Part shown: positions 22,481 to 34,420 of the stretch, one piece after another | Layout of the letters: each line of letters starts with the position of its first letter | Numbering within the stretch: position 1 is the stretch's first letter | DNA from: Welwitschia mirabilis | Taxonomy: Eukaryota > Gnetophyta > Gnetopsida > Welwitschiales | Direction of reading: 5' to 3' | DNA length: 64,000 bases | NCBI GenBank assembly: GCA_051453625.1 | Contig: JBOZIK010000001.1 | Location: 130,268,790 to 130,332,789, forward strand | Position numbers and translations under genes: made by a program | Notes under the pieces: generated by a model | The model's database searches: none | Seen by the model: the letters and a program-made list of their open reading frames with translations, nothing else | What the model was told of the DNA's origin: nothing

Positions 22481-24350
22481 AACTATTTATTATGAAAAAT
22501 ATCTAAGAAGGTTTGATAGATCTAGAAATTGAATCAGGTAAACATAGCAAAGGTACACAAGCTTTAGAGATTCCTACAATATCTACTTTTATCTCTATAG
22601 AGTATAATTTTGCTAAAAAAAATTTTTTGGATGATTATTTATATGAGATTTTTTCATTTTCAACCATGTATACCTCGTTTCAAAAGTAAAAACAACCTAT
22701 CTCATCAAATTCACCCCTCATTATTAAAATCCCTATAATTACTCCTACTCATACCAATGCCCATGTCACCCTTAGAGATCTCATTGCTAATAAGAAATGT
22801 TAAATTCAAACTTCATTAGACTTATCACATGGTGATAATATTAAACTACATAACTTAAATGCTTANNNNNNNNNNNNNNNNNNNNNNNNNNNNNNNNNNN
22901 NNNNNNNNNNNNNNNNNNNNNNNNNNNNNNNNNNNNNNNNNNNNNNNNNNNNNNNNNNNNNNNNNNNNNNNNNNNNNNNNNNNNNNNNNNNNNNNNNNNN
23001 NNNNNNNNNNNNNNNNNNNNNNNNNNNNNNNNNNNNNNNNNNNNNNNNNNNNNNNNNNNNNNNNNNNNNNNNNNNNNNNNNNNNNNNNNNNNNNNNNNNN
23101 NNNNNNNNNNNNNNNNNNNNNNNNNNNNNNNNNNNNNNNNNNNNNNNNNNNNNNNNNNNNNNNNNNNNNNNNNNNNNNNNNNNNNNNNNNNNNNNNNNNN
23201 NNNNNNNNNNNNNNNNNNNNNNNNNNNNNNNNNNNNNNNNNNNNNNNNNNNNNNNNNNNNNNNNNNNNNNNNNNNNNNNNNNNNNNNNNNNNNNNNNNNN
23301 NNNNNNNNNNNNNNNNNNNNNNNNNNNNNNNNNNNNNNNNNNNNNNNNNNNNNNNNNNNNNNNTTGACTTATCACATGGTGATAATATTAAACTACATAA
23401 CTTAAATGCTTATCCTACTTTTAGTAGTAAATCCAATGAAGATCCCTTGCAATACATTACTGATATAAAATAGTTAGTCCTCACTTCCAAAAATAGTAAA
23501 AAACACATAAGTGATAGAACTTACATGGTCATCTTCCCCATCGATTTAGAAGATAATGCTTGAATATGGCTAAGAACAATTCCTTATAAAAGCTTAAAAT
23601 CTTGGAGTCAAGTTTAGGAAGCCTTTATCAAAAGATTTATGAGTGAAACCACTATTGAAGAATATAAGAAAGAAGTCACTAACTTTAAACAAATTCCTAA
23701 TGAAGACTATGCCTTTGCCTATGAGAAATTCTTTATTGCTTTACATTTGAATCTTATAGATGCCTTTTCATAAGTGAAACTTGTAAATTATTTTTACAGT
23801 GGATTAAACAGTCACATAAAGTAACTTATAGATTTTTCATATGGAGGTACTTGTTGAACTAAACCTTAAATGATGCTTAAAAAGTATTTGAAGAATTGGT
23901 AGAAGTAAATCAAATGTGGCTTAAACCCTCACCTAGGGAAAACTAAACTATAGGCCAAATCATTAAAGATATAAAGGAGGTAAAATAGGATAAAAATGAA
24001 ATAAGAGCTAAAAATGAACTAAGTAATATCATAAAGGATTTCACCTATACCTTGGAAAAGTACACACAAATGATTCTTGATGCTAAGGTGGCAACCAAGA
24101 AGAGTAAAGTTGTAGTTCCTACCTGTGATTTGTGTAATGATAGTTATTATGTTATGAAAGAATGTTCTTTACTTCTAACTTACAAAAAAAGAATTTATGA
24201 GGAAGTATGTGCTTTTAACCAGAGGTTCTTAAACTATAATCAAAATCAAAATCAAAGACAAGTTCAAAATCACAATAAATTTCAACCTAGGATGAGTGTA
24301 AAACCCAACTTCAAAAATTTTCAAATAAATCATCCTAACTTCTAATGTTT
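22481..24350 (+). pseudogene. Gag remnant of Athila A
   Basis: Coding traces run from about 22,490. After the gap, the frame at 23,400-23,900 shows typical gag capsid phrases: ITDIK..VLTS, SWSQV.EAFIKRFM, EEYKKEVTNFKQIPNEDYAFAYEKF and VNYFYSGLN. An open segment at 24,052-24,345 contains the zinc knuckle CDLCNDSYYVMKEC (the His replaced by Tyr or missing) followed by YEEVCAFN, the Athila follow-on also seen in element #1, and an Asn/Gln-rich tail. A 498-N gap (22,866-23,363) interrupts it but appears spurious. Confidence 0.87.
22866..23363. other. Assembly gap, 498 N, with duplicated flank
   Basis: The 47 bases at 22,819-22,865 are repeated exactly at 23,366-23,412, so the gag reading continues across with one copy removed. 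Confidence 0.92.
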
Positions 24351-24699
24351 TAAGAAGAGATTTGAGAACATAAAATTCTAATCTAACAACTTAAACAACT
24401 TAGCAAGCTCATCCAACTTCCATAACCAAAGTGATCTTCTTAGGAATTCCATTGAGAAGTTGAGAAAATCACAAAAAAAAGATAAAATCAAACATTTAAA
24501 AGACAAACACCATCATTAAAAACCTTGTGAGTATCCTACAACAAACTATGTTTGCTAACTAAATACTATAAGGGTTTCTTGCCACTTAACCTTTACTAAA
24601 CCCAAAAAAAGTTAGAAAAGATTATAAGGTGATGACAGAAAGTGAAAATAATACAAATCCTCCCATTTATAAGGCTTCAACATCATTAAGTGACAAAAA

Positions 24700-25060
24700 T
24701 AATTCCTATCTCAGTTTGTTAACAACTTAGTTTGCCAAAAATGTCTAAAGTTTCAAGATCTGAGGGTGGAAACTATGAGTGTCACTTTAGAAGGAAACCA
24801 TAGAATTAAAAAAGCCTTAATAGATATTGAAGCTAGTATCAACATCATGCCCTTGCACATTTGTCAAAGACTTGGATTGGATGAAAGAGTAGAACCTACA
24901 TGGATTATCTTAAAACTAGCTAATACTTTGGTGAAGAAACTATTAGGTGTAATTAAGGATTTGGTTATTCAGATAGAAAAAGATTTCTACCCCATTAATT
25001 TTATAGTTTTAGAAGTTGAACACCATGGTGAATACCCTTAACTTTAGGTAGAGCTTTCTA
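24700..25060 (+). pseudogene. Aspartic protease of Athila A
   Basis: The open segment 24,766-25,041 gives a near-complete retropepsin-like domain: VTLEGNHRIKKALIDIEASINIMPLHICQ carries the active-site block, with DIEAS in place of DLGAS (Asp kept, Gly replaced by Glu), followed by LG.IKDLVIQIEKDFYPINFIVLE. It would process gag-pol. The Gly-to-Glu change and downstream stops suggest it is inactive. Confidence 0.85.
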
Positions 25061-26040
25061 TGCAACAATCCACTATATTATAGATATAAGAACTAGATCA
25101 GTGAGATGTTATTTTAGAAATAAATAGTTTTTTATAAGAGTTTTTGATGCAGCCAAAAAAGATTTAAACGACATTTTAAGTGTGAAGAAAGAAATTAGGA
25201 CAACTCTATTTTTACAGCATTGTCTACTTGAAGAAAGATGATTCTTGCTTCACGAACCAACCTTATTTAATAATAAAATGAAAGTAAACAACTTGTATGT
25301 TTTTGAAGATCAACTTGATTATGACCATCTAAAAATTGAGCTTTCTAATTTTTAGATTAGAGAGTCTAAGTCTGTCAAATACAAAAAAGTTTAAGAATTT
25401 AGAAGATTTAAGATTTCTTATTTTGAGAATGGTCTTCTACTACTAATGTCTAGACGATAATCTGAGACNNNNNNNNNNNNNNNNNNNNNNNNNNNNNNNN
25501 NNNNNNNNNNNNNNNNNNNNNNNNNNNNNNNNNNNNNNNNNNNNNNNNNNNNNNAGAAGCTTTCTACCTTACTAATGTTGTAGTTATAGAAATTGAGCAT
25601 AATGATGGATATCCTTTACTTCTAAGTAGATATTTTTCCCAACATCTCACTATATTATAGATATAAGAACTAGTTTGATGAGGTATCATTTTGAAAATAA
25701 ATAGTTTTCAATAAGAGCTTTTAATGCAGTTGAAAAAGATTTAGGCAATAATTTAAGTGTGAAAAAAGAAATTAGGTCAACTCTGTTTTTACAGCACCAT
25801 CGACTTAAGGAAAGATGGTCTATACTTCATGAGCCAACATTGTTTGATGACAAAATGGAAGTAAATAGCTTGTATGTTTTTGAAGATCAACTTGATTTTG
25901 ACCATCTAAAAACTAAATTTTCTAATCTGGAGAGTAGAGAACCTGAGACTGTCAATTGTGTGGAAGTTCAAGATTTTAGTAGATCTAAGATATCTTATTG
26001 TAAGGGTGGTCATCCACTACTAATGTCCAGATGATAGTTT
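24978..26040 (+). repeat. Tandem duplication in Athila A protease/linker, nominal period 577 bp
   Basis: 24,978-25,468 and 25,555-26,040 are diverged copies in direct order: TATTATAGATATAAGAACTAG, GTTTTTGAAGATCAACTTGAT and CTACTAATGTC occur in both at the same spacing. The second copy keeps an open frame at 25,759-26,034 (KKEIRSTLFLQHHRLKERW..), whereas the first has stops. An 86-N gap (25,469-25,554) separates them. Confidence 0.88.
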
Positions 26041-26049
26041 AAGATGATA

Positions 26050-26370
26050 GTCTATTTTCTTGAAAATTTTATAGAAAATAAAAATTTAAGCTTAAATCTG
26101 AATCTGAAACTTTTAGACAGTGGACTAAAATATATTTTCTTAAACAGTGACTTAAACAAACCTTTGATTATTAATAAAAACCTTATTCCTCAATAAGAAT
26201 CCAGTTTAATTTCTCTTCTGTAATCTAAGATAAACGCGTTCACTTGATTCCATAATGATTTAATAGCCATACCCACTTTCATTATTTAACATAAAACCCA
26301 CGTTAAAGAAAATGCTAAACCTGTGAGGCAACCTTAACATAGATTCAATTTAGCCCTTAAATAAATTGTA
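26050..26370 (+). pseudogene. Protease-RT linker of Athila A
   Basis: Broken coding traces lead into RT; near 26,320-26,400 a region fits the conserved pre-RT segment (VRQP.., V..K..KLMDIGS.YLI). No separate domain is seen. Confidence 0.5.
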
Positions 26371-26379
26371 AAAGATAAA

Positions 26380-26960
26380 GTCATAAAATTAATGGATATT
26401 GGAAGCACTTATTTGATTACTGATAGTGAGTGGTTTAGGCCCTTGATGATAATTCCTAAAAAAGATGGGAAATGAAGAATGTGCATAGACTTTAGAAAAG
26501 TAAATGAAGCAACTAACAAAGACCATTGTCCTTTACTTTTCTTGATCAAATTCTTAATAGGATTCAAGTTTATGATTTTTACTATTTTCTTAATGNNNNN
26601 NNNNNNNNNNNNNNNNNNNNNNNNNNNNNNNNNNNNNNNNNNNNNNNNNNNNNNNNNNNNNNNNNNNNNNNNNNNNNNNNNNNNNNNNNNNNNNNNNNNC
26701 TTCGTAATATTTCTGATACTTTTTAGTGTTCTATGATGGAAATTTTTTTTGATATGCTTGAAGATTCCATTAAGATTTTTATTGATGACTTTTCTACTTA
26801 TGTTGAAACATTTGAATAAATTTTAGATTGATTAGACAAATTTTGTGATCATTATATTTCTAGTGACCTACACTTGAGTTGGGAAAAGAGTTTATTTCTT
26901 ATAGAAAGTGGCATTGTTTTAGGTTATCATATCTTAAAAGAGGGGATTAGGATGGATGCT
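26380..26960 (+). pseudogene. Reverse transcriptase of Athila A
   Basis: Blocks in order: DSEWFRPLMIIPKKDGK, then RMCIDFRKVNEATNKDHCPL (26,478-26,540), a 104-N gap at 26,596-26,699, the catalytic block IKIFIDDFSTY at about 26,772-26,805, and SLLIESGIVLGYHI-like sequence at about 26,900. The catalytic pair Asp-Asp of FIDDF is intact, unlike in the other RT remnants here. Stops and frame changes elsewhere still break the frame. Confidence 0.86.
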
Positions 26961-26979
26961 TCTAAAGTTGATATTATTT

Positions 26980-27620
26980 AAAACCTAAATCCCACTATAA
27001 ATGTTAAATAGATTAGATCTTTCCTTAATCATTATGGTTTTTACTATTGATTCATGCATCATTATACTAATATCTATAAATCCTTTTATGTATTACTAAA
27101 GAAAAAGTCAAATTTGAATGGGAGGAATATTGTAAACTTACTTTTGATAGGCTTAAACATAAACTTTCTTATGCTTCTATAGTAATGGGACCTAATTAGG
27201 GAAAAGATTTTGAACTTATATGCAATGTGAGTAATTTTGCCATAGGTGGGATTCATTATTAGAAATATGAAAATGATTTTCATGTTATATCTTATCATAG
27301 AAAATCTTTATCTAGAGGTTAAATAAATTATGCTACTATAGAGAAAGAGATGATAGCTATTCTTTTTTACCTTGATTCTCTTAGACATTATCTTTTAGGA
27401 TTCCATACAGATGTTTACACCGATCATGATGCCATTTGTTACCTTATGACTAAGAAAGAATCTAATGCACATTTGATTAGATGGATCCTCCTTATGCAAG
27501 AGTTTAACTTGACCATCATAGATAAAGCAGGGAAGCATAATTCTATTTCCTATCACCTATCTTATCTTTCTTCTCCTTCAAATGACTCTATCATTAATGA
27601 TTCATTCTTTAATGAGTAGC
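26980..27620 (+). pseudogene. RNase H remnant of Athila A
   Basis: After the connection region (IRSFL.H.GFY.., about 27,015), RNase H reads with frame changes to an open segment at 27,350-27,619: MIAILFYLDSLRHYLLGFHT, VYTDHDAICYLM, LIRWILLMQEFNLTI. The VYTDH Asp is kept. This activity would remove the RNA strand during reverse transcription. Confidence 0.83.
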
Positions 27621-27689
27621 TTTTTACTATATCTTCTTCTTATCCTTCTCCTTGGTATGCAGACATTATTAACTATATTATAACTATGA

Positions 27690-28900
27690 AAACACAACAA
27701 CTTTAGATCTATAATTAATGCAAATCCTTTCTCCATATAAAAGGTAACTGTGAGCAAATAAAGCTACATTTGTATCATAGGTGTAAAAATAAAATCATGA
27801 GAAAATGTATGTCTAATTGGGAAATACCTAAAATACTTTATCTTTGTCATAGTGGTGTTTGTGAAGGACACTTTAGTGGACATAAAAAAGTGATGAAAAT
27901 CCTTCATTCTAGTTTTTATTAGCCTTTTCTTTTTTTATAATTCTTTTGATTTTGCTAGAAGGTGTGATCCTTGTTAACATTATGATAGCCTTTTTCATTT
28001 ACAGGAAATGCCCCTTAGATCTATTCTTAAGTGCGAGCCTTTTGATTGTTAGGGTATTGATTTCATAGGCCCTATTCATCCACCTTATTTTGATAAGCAT
28101 TATATTTTAGTGGCTATGAATTATGTGACTAAATGAGTGAAGCCATACCTACTTCTTTGAATGATGCCCAAAGTGTTTATCATTTTCTTAAAACTCATAT
28201 ATTTCAGAGATTTGGTTTTTTTAGAGTTATTATTAGTGATCAGGATACTTATTTATTAATCAGATTTTTAAAAAACTTCTTTTATTCATTAGTATATAAC
28301 ATAGAGTAGCTTATGCTTATCATCCTCAAACTAATGGACAAGCTGAAAATGCCAACAAAGAAATAAAGAAAATGTTACAAAAACTTATCTCTATTAATAA
28401 AAAGTCTTAAGCTTCTAAACTTAACTATGTACTTTAAACTTATTATACTAATTGGCATATTTATTTTGGTTTTTTACCTTACAAACTTGTATATAGTAAA
28501 GTTTGTGTATTACCTATTAATGTGTGTTATAATTCTTATCATGCATCTCATTAACATAATCTTGTAAGTTTTCATGAAAAACTTAAATATAGATTAACCC
28601 AATTAGATCATCTTGATGAAAAAAGAACTATTTCATAAATCATCAATTAATTCATAAAGAGCAAGTGAAGTTCAAACATTATAAAAAGATATTTCATAAA
28701 AAGTTTAAACCTGATTAACTTATCTTATTATACAACACTAGAATTCATCTTTTGAATAACAAGTTAACCTCTAAATGGTTAGGTCCTTATCTTGTATATA
28801 AAGTGCATCCTAATGACTTAGTTAAGATTTTAGACTTAAAGGATAAAGAGGTTTAGAAGACTAATGTATAATAATTGAAATTATATAAAGGATCTTTAGA
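27690..28900 (+). pseudogene. Integrase remnant of Athila A
   Basis: HSGVCEGHFSGHKKVMKIL (about 27,850-27,905) is the His part of the zinc-binding domain. The core shows FDC.GIDFIGPIHPP at about 28,040-28,085 (first Asp), VIISD at about 28,225-28,245 (second Asp) and [20 protein letters not shown] at 28,317-28,375 (catalytic Glu), though in shifted frames. The C-terminal part at about 28,730-28,870 (RIHLLNNKLTSKWLGPYLVYKVHPNDLVKI-like) is the usual Athila tail without a chromodomain. Confidence 0.86.
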
Positions 28901-28949
28901 TGTAATCATGAACATGATAGAAGTACTTATTTTGGAGGTTCCTCTCAAT

Positions 28950-30139
28950 GAGGAGGACTTCCTTCCTATCATTGTCTGAGTTCTTTCTTAGCCTACTCCT
29001 TTGGTTGATATTATAATGTTACTTAATTATCTTTTAAACTTGACTTGTGTATTGCTCTATGAAGTTTTATGATTAGTATTCATACTTAGGCATTTATAGT
29101 GGTAAGCTTAGATTCACCCAAGCTTGAAAAATTTCCATGTCTATAAACTTCATTTGAAGGAAGATGCCTTAGTTTTTTATGCATTTTTCAATGGTATTAA
29201 GATCTTAGGTTGTTTGCGAGTGTTCTTTTTTATTTTTTATCTTACATATTTATCTTCATCTTTTTGAGTGTACGATCATGTGGGCATTTTTTAATTAAAA
29301 AAAAAGTAGAGAGAGAGAGAGAGAGAGAGAAAAAAAAGAAAGAGAAAGAGAAAGAGAAAGAGATAAATAAGAACCATGATCTATTCTATTTTGTGCTTCA
29401 AAGAGAAATACATGGTTACTATGATGTTCTACCACACTGGGGTAAATTTTTGCAAAAGGAATCTTTAACAATATTAGTAGCTATGGAAACTCCACTAGAG
29501 AATCAATCGGCCATGCTTCACAGATTCCTACTCCTCTGATAGTGGTTGCACTTTTCTTATCATAGAAAAATAAATGAACTTTGAGGCTATGTGATTAGTG
29601 GTATTCTTGGTGTCATTAGAGGCATTACTTGTTTTCTAGACTTTTAGAATTTTAACTTAGTTATTGTACTTTTAAAGAATCGTGTGTGTTTGTGTGATGA
29701 GAGTAGATGAGTTCATTTCTAAGTAACTTTTGATTTTGACAACCATTATTCTATGCACTTAAAGCTTTAGATATTTCCATAGCCACTGCCTTTTTTAGTC
29801 AACTTTATAAAGTTTATATATTTTGTCATGCATATTTACTTAGGTGGCTTTATAATTTCTTCCTTGAAAGTTTTCTAGATTAGTATTTAAGATAGGTAAA
29901 AAATGTTTGCCTTGTTCCTTATGTCCATTTTCAATTTGTGTTTCTTCGATTTTTGAGTTTAGGATTTCAAAGTTATTTACATATTTTCTCATTATTTCAG
30001 AGGATATTAATCATTTAGTAGTTTCCTTGCTATTCTTTCATGTTATATCATTTTTTAGTGAGTGTTTAAATATTAAAAAATAACATCCTTTTCGATTACT
30101 AGTTTTAATGAGTTCTATAGCTTATGGAGTTATGAGTTT
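28950..30139 (+). repeat. Post-integrase region of Athila A, homologous to part of B
   Basis: Mostly non-coding. It matches 34,421-35,480 in B (GTGGTAAG.TTGGATTCACCCAAGCTT, GTTTGAAGGAAGATGC, TATGATGTTCTACCACA, GGATTAGTGGTATTCCT). A 110-codon frame at 29,210-29,539 runs through the GA repeat and is probably not a gene. The shared region stops at the B insertion site. Confidence 0.82.
29308..29362 (+). repeat. (GA)n / (GAAA)n simple repeat
   Basis: AGAGAG run followed by AGAAAG units. The equivalent place in B (about 34,750) has only short A runs. Confidence 0.92.
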
Positions 30140-30144
30140 ATCAT
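30140..30144. repeat. Target-site duplication ATCAT of element B, left copy
   Basis: ATCAT precedes LTR B1 and recurs at 37,053-37,057 after LTR B2. Confidence 0.75.
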
Positions 30145-31222
30145 TTTTGCATTGCTGTGATTATTTAATGGGGTTTTATGAGCTATTGTATAGGACTTTT
30201 ACACAGGTTTAAGTAAAATTCTAAGGATTTTAAAGATTTAATAGAAGATCTTAGAAATGTGCAACGCTTATCCAAATTTTATGTATTTAAGGCACATTCT
30301 GAGACACAAAGCTTTGGAGCAAGATTATTGATAGAAATGCTAAGTTTCTTATTAGTAAAATGATTAAAAAAAGACCGTCATCCTCTTTATCATCTAGAAA
30401 ATAGGTAGGATAACCATAGCTGATATGAACTACTGAGATATCTAAAGAATCACTTACTGAGTCAACTTTTGTGATGAGCTGTCATCTCCTTCATCATCCA
30501 GATGACTTGATAGAATGACACTAATATATAACTAACTCTGATAGCTCCTTGATCATTTTGTCTATTTCTTACCTATAAATGAATGCATCTAGCCATGCCT
30601 TCTGTTTGTCATTTTCTGCTATGTGCTCCTATAAATAAATCCCCCTTAAATTCTCCTCCTCATCTTTATTGCACTAAAAATTCTCATGATAGGAGATTAA
30701 AGGGTGGGAGATCCATCTTGAGTGTGGCAGAAATACGTTTGCTTGATGGAAGGCTATGTATCCTCCATTGAGACCTGGCTATTTTATAATGCAAATGCTT
30801 TATTACTCTTCTTAATATAAACTTATTTTGTTTTTATGTTTGCATTTTAAATTCTCAGATGATCCTTATAGTTTATGTTGCCCTTAATCTGGTGATAATT
30901 TCTTGGGTGATATAGATTATCAAGGATAACCTTTATTAAGGCTAAAAGCAACTAGTGTTAGGATCATTTTTCATTGCATATTAGATTAGGTTGCATCTTA
31001 TATTTGCATTGTACTTTATTTCCTACATGATTATTTATTTTTGGTTTTTATTTTCTTTGACAAAAGCAATTCAAGTCTCATCTCATAGTCTTTAATGATA
31101 ATATGACATTTTGGATTAAGTCTCACTATACTAGTATGATGTATTGGGTAAGATATCTATTTTGATTATAAGTGATATGATCTTCTTGAGTATAAACACT
31201 TATACAAATACATACTACAATA
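30145..31222 (+). repeat. 5' LTR of element B
   Basis: It starts TTTTGCATTGC (ancestral TGTTG inferred from Athila A) and ends ACTACAATA. It aligns with 35,981-37,052 throughout, for example GGCACATTCTGAGACA, CTTCTTAATATAAACTT, GGGTGATATAGATTATCAAGG and TAAACACTT.. near the end. Confidence 0.9.
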
Positions 31223-31225
31223 AAT

Positions 31226-31241
31226 TAGCACTATTACTGGG
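31226..31241 (+). other. Primer-binding site, tRNA-Asp type, element B
   Basis: TAGCACTATTACTGGG aligns with TGGCGCCGTTGCCGGG; all six mismatches are G-to-A or C-to-T. It is 3 bp from the LTR. Confidence 0.87.
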
Positions 31242-31840
31242 AAAGGCTATTGAGGAGTATAAGGGTTATCATTGTTTGAGTGAGTATATTAGATTTACAT
31301 ATAGTTATTTATCTGTAGTGATGTTTTATTTTTATTAGGAATCTTAGTTTTTGTTTGTAGTTTTTTAATTTTTGTTTTTATATTTGTATTTGAGTTTTCT
31401 ATAATAAACTAGTTTCTATTAACTCTTTGGCTATCCAGATAATTAGGTGGATGACAAGATTTATTTTTTGATTTTTTTAATTTTTCTTTTTCATTCTATT
31501 TTTGTTTTCTAGTTTCTCTGTGTATGTCTTCCTCTCTGTCATGCCCACAATAGATAGGATGATAGTGTTGCTTTGAATTTATTTTTTATTTTTTTCTAGT
31601 TGCTAAATAATGTAGCATTGTCAGTTTAGAAAGAATCTTATTAGAGGAAAAAAAAGGGCTACTAATAGAAGAAAGTACTAAAGAAAGACTTCTTAGTTTC
31701 AACATAAAATCAAAAACACAAACACCAAGTGCGTACATTTTTTTCCCTTTTCTTTTTGATCTTTTTTATTTGTAAAACATTAAAACTCAATCATCATTGA
31801 GCACTTATCTTCATCTTAAAATAAATTCTCTTTTTCCCAT
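31242..31840 (+). other. Leader of element B, no coding
   Basis: T-rich non-coding sequence partly like the Athila A leader, with two further hairpin-like motif copies (about 31,425-31,460 and 31,540-31,565). Confidence 0.55.
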
Positions 31841-31849
31841 TCTTCTCAA

Positions 31850-33133
31850 ATATGAATAGTGATATAAGAACCTGTAGGAAAATTCTTTTTGAAAGGTGTA
31901 AAAAAGCCCTAAGGATAATGATAAGAAAATACTTCAAGAGATTTTTGCCAAAAAAAGGAGAAAAGAATCTGAGGATAATAAAAAGAAAACTCTTCGAGAA
32001 ATCTTTATAGAAAAAGGGATATCAAAACAAAATGATGTTGAGAACAGGGATTGGGCCCATTATACTTTTCAACCATCTTATTATTCCCCCTTCCTTTTAA
32101 AATCTATATAGAAATAACAATGAAAATCTTAAGGATCCAACCTCATACAATTACTTTTACCCATCCCATACATCTCCCATGAACTATTATAAAGAAGAAA
32201 ATGATCCACAAAATGAAATGATAAATGAAATATATAAAAGCATACAAAACACCAATAACAGACTAAAAATTTTGATTGAGACCTTTCAACAAAGTCTTCT
32301 ACAAAATCAAGTATCTCTTCTAATGCAAAATCCTTAAACCTATTCTTCTACATCTTACCTTGAGGAAAATGAAAAAAACTTAGGAATGAATGATTATGAT
32401 TCTTGCTTTCAAATTGAGAATAAAATTTTAGATCAAAATTCATCATCCTACTCATTAGGAGATGAGCAAAAGGGAAACAATAACAATTCAACTATATCTC
32501 TTAACAATGAAGATGAGGATGACTATTTGTTAGATGATGATGTTGAGGTGCAAGAAATCCATTCATTAAATAAAGAATAAATTCATAAGTAATCTAAAAA
32601 TTATTTAAATAATGAACACATTTCCTTTATAATAAAAGTAACAACATGCAATAAGATGATAAGAATAGTGAACAAGAAAAAGAAAATGACATTGAAATCT
32701 TAGATAATATCTAAACTTCCACATATTTTATAAGGATGAAGGAGTTCCACTAATACTAGAAGTTCAACTTTTAAAATTGATGGAGATGAGCATTGAAACA
32801 GAATCAATGAAAGATGATCAACTCAACTCAAACAAGGATTATAGTTTAGAGTTAATGGAATTATTTAGAGAGGAAGAGAAATCGAACCAAGAAACATTAT
32901 AATATATTTCATTAAATAATGAAAACAATGAGATCTTTCCTTTATATAATATTTCTAATGATTGTTTTGAGGAATCCACCAACTTAGGAAAAAAAACAAT
33001 GATTCTCAATAAAATGAAAAAGAAGAAAAAGATATAATTAATTATAAAAAAGAGTGAGATATAATCAAAGAAGAAATTATTCAAATAAGTAACTCTCCAA
33101 ATCACATTTTTATCCTTAAAAGTACTACCCCAC
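31850..33133 (+). pseudogene. Unrecognised acidic, Asn-rich ORF remnant of element B
   Basis: Coding traces run from about 31,880 to the gap at 33,134 in shifting frames. The first part is Lys-rich (KKILQEIFAKKRRKESED). An open segment at 32,386-32,580 is Asn/Asp/Glu-rich (NNNNSTISLNNEDEDDYLLDDD). I see no zinc knuckle, protease or RT motif. It sits where gag would start, so it may be a gag-derived or novel N-terminal product of a non-autonomous element. Function unknown. Confidence 0.5.
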
Positions 33134-33390
33134 NNNNNNNNNNNNNNNNNNNNNNNNNNNNNNNNNNNNNNNNNNNNNNNNNNNNNNNNNNNNNNNNNNN
33201 NNNNNNNNNNNNNNNNNNNNNNNNNNNNNNNNNNNNNNNNNNNNNNNNNNNNNNNNNNNNNNNNNNNNNNNNNNNNNNNNNNNNNNNNNNNNNNNNNNNN
33301 NNNNNNNNNNNNNNNNNNNNNNNNNNNNNNNNNNNNNNNNNNNNNNNNNNNNNNNNNNNNNNNNNNNNNNNNNNNNNNNNNNNNNNNNNN
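33134..33390. other. Assembly gap, 257 N
   Basis: Separates the acidic ORF remnant from non-coding sequence; the flanks are not duplicates of each other. Confidence 0.95.
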
Positions 33391-34420
33391 GAAGTTTCTT
33401 ACAAATCCTTGGATCTTAAATCATGCTTCCCATGTTTAATATCAAGCTCTAAATGCAATTTATGTTTCAAATTCTTTATACCATGAGTTTAATAAAAGAT
33501 TGTTTTTCCATGAGTTGTATAAATTTTTTGTTTCTTACATTAATTCTTGTGGAAATAAATTGTTATGTGCTTATGCAAATTAGATAAAACTTTGTTTTCC
33601 TCTTAAGAATTCATGTTTTAAATCAAATAATATAAAACATTTTAAAGATCCTTTAAAATCACTTTGGGAACTTTCTTTAAGTTCCTTCTCACATGTCTTT
33701 TCCAATGATGCTCAATATTCATAAATCTTTCATAAGAGATTATTTTCCAATGACATTTATCATTTATTCACATCTTATTTGAATTCTAAAATTTTTGCTA
33801 TATAGGTATTATTTTTTCATTCTTTTTTTCCAATTAATTCTACTTAAGAATGATTACATACCTTTCATGTTTTATTAATTAGTGAATAGTTGGTTTCGAC
33901 CTCATTTTTCTAAAGGAATACCATAATCTTGAGACCATCTTTTATTTGCCTTTTTTTTTTCAATAAATGTATGAGTTAGATTTTAGAATTTGAATAAAGT
34001 TTACTTGTATTGATCTTTCGTTTTGAATTTCATGATACTTTTAATTGTGATTTTCAGCTTTCTATTTTGATAATCTCTATTTTAATTTTCTGTTTTCAAT
34101 TTTTGTTTCCATTCACGGTTTATGTTTTCTATTTTTTCAATAATAATGTGTCATCTCCTCTATCATTTGAATGATGAGGTGGATAATAATCTCTAATTTT
34201 ACTCTCTATTTTCAATTTTTCTGCAAGTTTTCTGTGTTCTATTTCTTTTTCCTGTCTTTGTCATCCTCTATGTTATTTGAATGATAAGGAGGATGACAAT
34301 CAATAAATAAATGATTTTTGTTTTTTGTTATTTTAAGAAAATACATTTTTATGGCTCTATTAAGATTTTTAACTTGATTGCTTGATAATTTCAGGAAGTT
34401 AATAGGTAAAAATTTGGATT
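33391..34420 (+). other. Non-coding internal part of element B
   Basis: T-rich with no convincing frame. Contains two clear hairpin-like motif copies at about 34,148-34,192 and 34,260-34,297. Confidence 0.55.
34260..34297. repeat. Hairpin motif, best-preserved copy
   Basis: GTCATCCTC (34,260-34,268) and GAGGATGAC (34,289-34,297) form a perfect 9-bp inverted repeat around a 20-base loop. Diverged versions recur about 17 times in the LTRs and leaders of Athila A and B. Confidence 0.7.

Noticed and set aside
29210-29539. 110-codon frame with hydrophobic start and Lys/Glu repeat
   Set aside because: The charged part is the GA/GAAA microsatellite, and the homologous block in B at 34,595-34,792 does not share the frame. 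Not supported as a gene.
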